A stretch of DNA of 6,449 nucleotides, taken from Spirochaetales bacterium (GTDB lineage Bacteria > Spirochaetota > Spirochaetia > DSM-27196 > SLST01). The translations under genes were made by a program, and so were the position numbers. The notes below the pieces were generated by a model. It did no database searches, was not told the DNA's origin, and was given only the letters and a program-made list of their open reading frames with translations. Position 1 is the first letter of the stretch. Every line of letters begins with the position of its first letter. The stretch covers positions 1-6,449 of the forward strand of contig DAOWMR010000161.1 in assembly GCA_030642995.1 (NCBI GenBank), written 5' to 3'. Positions 5,737 to 6,449 of the stretch are shown in pieces.

Positions 5737-6276
5737 ATGAGAAAACCTCGAAGATTGGTTGATGGCGCTCGGTATCACGTAATCGCGCGAGCGAATCGCA
5801 GCGAATTCATCTTGGAGTCGGACAGAATCAAGGATATGTTCCTGTCGGTGATCGCCCAGGCGAAGCGTCGATTCAAGTTCTCCATTGATACAGTTTGTAT
5901 CATGGACAATCACATTCACCTATTGCTTCGACCGAGAAACGGCGAGTCCCTGTCTCGGATCATGCAGTGGATTCTGAGTGTTTTTGCCATCAGATTCAAT
6001 CGATTGTTCGGATTGATCGGACATGTTTGGTATGACCGGTTCAAGAGCGTCGTCATCGGCGGACTCAGGCAGTTCGCTCGTGTGTATTCGTACATCGCGG
6101 AAAACCCCGTAGCGGCCGGAATTGTCGCGTGCGCTCGAGAATATCGCTACGGAGGTGCCGGTGTGCGCCGATCCAGCACCAATAGGATCCTTGGTCCACC
6201 AGGACTGCTCGCATGGCTCCTGTTCCCGGGAGAACCCGAAGGGAGTTTCCTTCCACCGGCCCTTCCCCAACGGTAG
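5737..6276 (+). CDS. REP-associated tyrosine transposase (RAYT, Y1/HUH family)
   Basis: A 179-residue single-strand DNA transposase of the TnpA-REP group, which nicks at REP hairpins through a 5'-phosphotyrosine. The N-terminus MRKPRRLVDGARYHVIARANR is typical of the group. The metal-binding HUH motif is H59-I60-H61 in DNHIHLLLRP. GHVWYDRFKS (95-104) follows, then the helix with the presumed catalytic tyrosine Y119 in YSYIAENPVAAG (117-128). All key residues are present and length is normal, so it may be active. I prefer ATG 5737, which matches the usual family start; TTG 5731 would add two residues. No strong Shine-Dalgarno or promoter is seen, fitting low expression. Inverted 11-mers flank it, the right one beginning one base after the stop codon. 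The tail after residue 130 is Pro/Gly-rich and poorly conserved. Confidence 0.9.
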   Translation: MRKPRRLVDGARYHVIARANRSEFILESDRIKDMFLSVIAQAKRRFKFSIDTVCIMDNHIHLLLRPRNGESLSRIMQWILSVFAIRFNRLFGLIGHVWYDRFKSVVIGGLRQFARVYSYIAENPVAAGIVACAREYRYGGAGVRRSSTNRILGPPGLLAWLLFPGEPEGSFLPPALPQR

Positions 6277-6277
6277 T

Positions 6278-6288
6278 CCTCCGTCCCC
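6278..6288 (-). repeat. 11-mer repeat GGGGACGGAGG at the transposase 3' end
   Basis: Exact copy starting one base after the TAG stop (6274-6276). ACCG and CGGT just upstream on the plus strand could pair weakly. Likely right border of the RAYT unit. Confidence 0.8.
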
Positions 6289-6322
6289 GTGAGGATAGGG
6301 TGACCGCAGGCACTCGACGACC

Positions 6323-6351
6323 TTGACACCGGTCATGCCGCCTCGTACGAT
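6323..6351 (+). promoter_or_regulatory. Sigma70-type promoter of the right-edge dehydrogenase gene
   Basis: TTGACA (6323-6328), a 17-nt spacer and TACGAT (6346-6351) form a strong promoter match. Transcription would start near 6358, only about four bases before ATG 6362. Confidence 0.65.
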
Positions 6352-6361
6352 GCGATCGCCC

Positions 6362-6449
6362 ATGGAAAACAGGTGTCGGGTTGCAATCGTAGGCTGTGGG
6401 GTGGTTGGTAGCGCGACGGCGCAGCACCTTCTCCAGAACGAAGAACTCA
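6362..6449 (+). CDS. NAD(P)-binding dehydrogenase, N-terminus only; probably homoserine dehydrogenase
   Basis: Twenty-nine codons are present before the window ends. They begin MENRCRVAIVGCGVVGSATA, a beta strand plus the Rossmann dinucleotide motif G11-x-G13-x-x-G16, then a helix (AQHLLQNEEL). The GxGxVGS form fits homoserine dehydrogenase (aspartate-semialdehyde to homoserine, threonine and methionine synthesis), but other Rossmann oxidoreductases remain possible on so little sequence. The frame is open from 6299, with other ATGs at 6335 and 6350. Those lie inside the proposed promoter, so ATG 6362 is preferred; no Shine-Dalgarno is visible. Confidence 0.6.
   Translation, partial: MENRCRVAIVGCGVVGSATAQHLLQNEEL

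Larger units (their letters stand above)
5685..6288 (+). mobile_element. RAYT unit bracketed by inverted copies of the 11-mer
   Basis: The transposase gene lies between AGGGACGGAGG (5685-5695) and CCTCCGTCCCC (6278-6288), inverted copies differing at one position. REP-associated transposase genes are typically flanked by inverted REP sequences, so these are the likely borders. No target-site duplication is visible; Y1 transposases do not make one. Confidence 0.65.

Noticed and set aside
6273..6276. GTAG next to the right 11-mer, resembling the REP foot tetranucleotide
   Set aside because: It is part of the transposase stop codon and is not seen beside the other copies.
1683..6288. CRISPR-like array
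   Set aside because: The repeated unit is only 11 bp, spacing ranges from about 180 to 2,300 bp, copies lie inside genes, and no cas gene is present.

Overview
This window looks like chromosomal DNA from a moderately GC-rich bacterium. A spirochaete is my best guess, by inference only. It rests on the pairing of a ParB-like gene with a spore-photoproduct-lyase-like radical SAM gene and a secreted FecR-domain protein, plus a stand-alone sugar-type ABC ATPase. I could not run a search.

Layout. Positions 1-284 (minus) hold the N-terminal half of a MarR-type regulator, cut by the window edge. It diverges from a complete MalK/UgpC/MsmX-type ABC ATPase (422-1531, plus), which has a good sigma70-type promoter and ends in a strong intrinsic terminator (1576-1603). 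Convergent with it is a tightly packed minus-strand operon, read from 4831 down to 1643: a ParB-like protein, an SPL-like radical SAM protein (26-bp overlap) and an exported FecR-domain protein (GTGA stop/start overlap). A 267-bp spacer follows. Then come a small minus-strand lipoprotein (5099-5551) and a plus-strand REP-associated Y1 (HUH) transposase, RAYT (5737-6276). The right edge holds the first 29 codons of a Rossmann-fold dehydrogenase, most likely homoserine dehydrogenase, behind a promoter that would make an almost leaderless transcript.

The most striking signal is a dispersed 11-mer, GGGGACGGAGG on the minus strand (CCTCCGTCCCC on plus). It occurs six times exactly in 6.4 kb, plus one 10/11 copy in inverted orientation upstream of the RAYT. 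One exact copy starts one base after the RAYT stop codon, so the transposase gene is bracketed by inverted copies. Two copies lie in the FecR gene, two in the ParB-like gene (in a different reading frame) and one in the spacer. Several copies abut short palindromes. I read this as a REP-like repeat family, probably mobilised by the adjacent RAYT, that has entered linkers and tails of neighbouring coding sequences in frame.

The genes do not form one pathway. The likely functional units are the marR/ABC divergent pair, the ParB-like/SPL-like/FecR operon, and the RAYT with its repeats.
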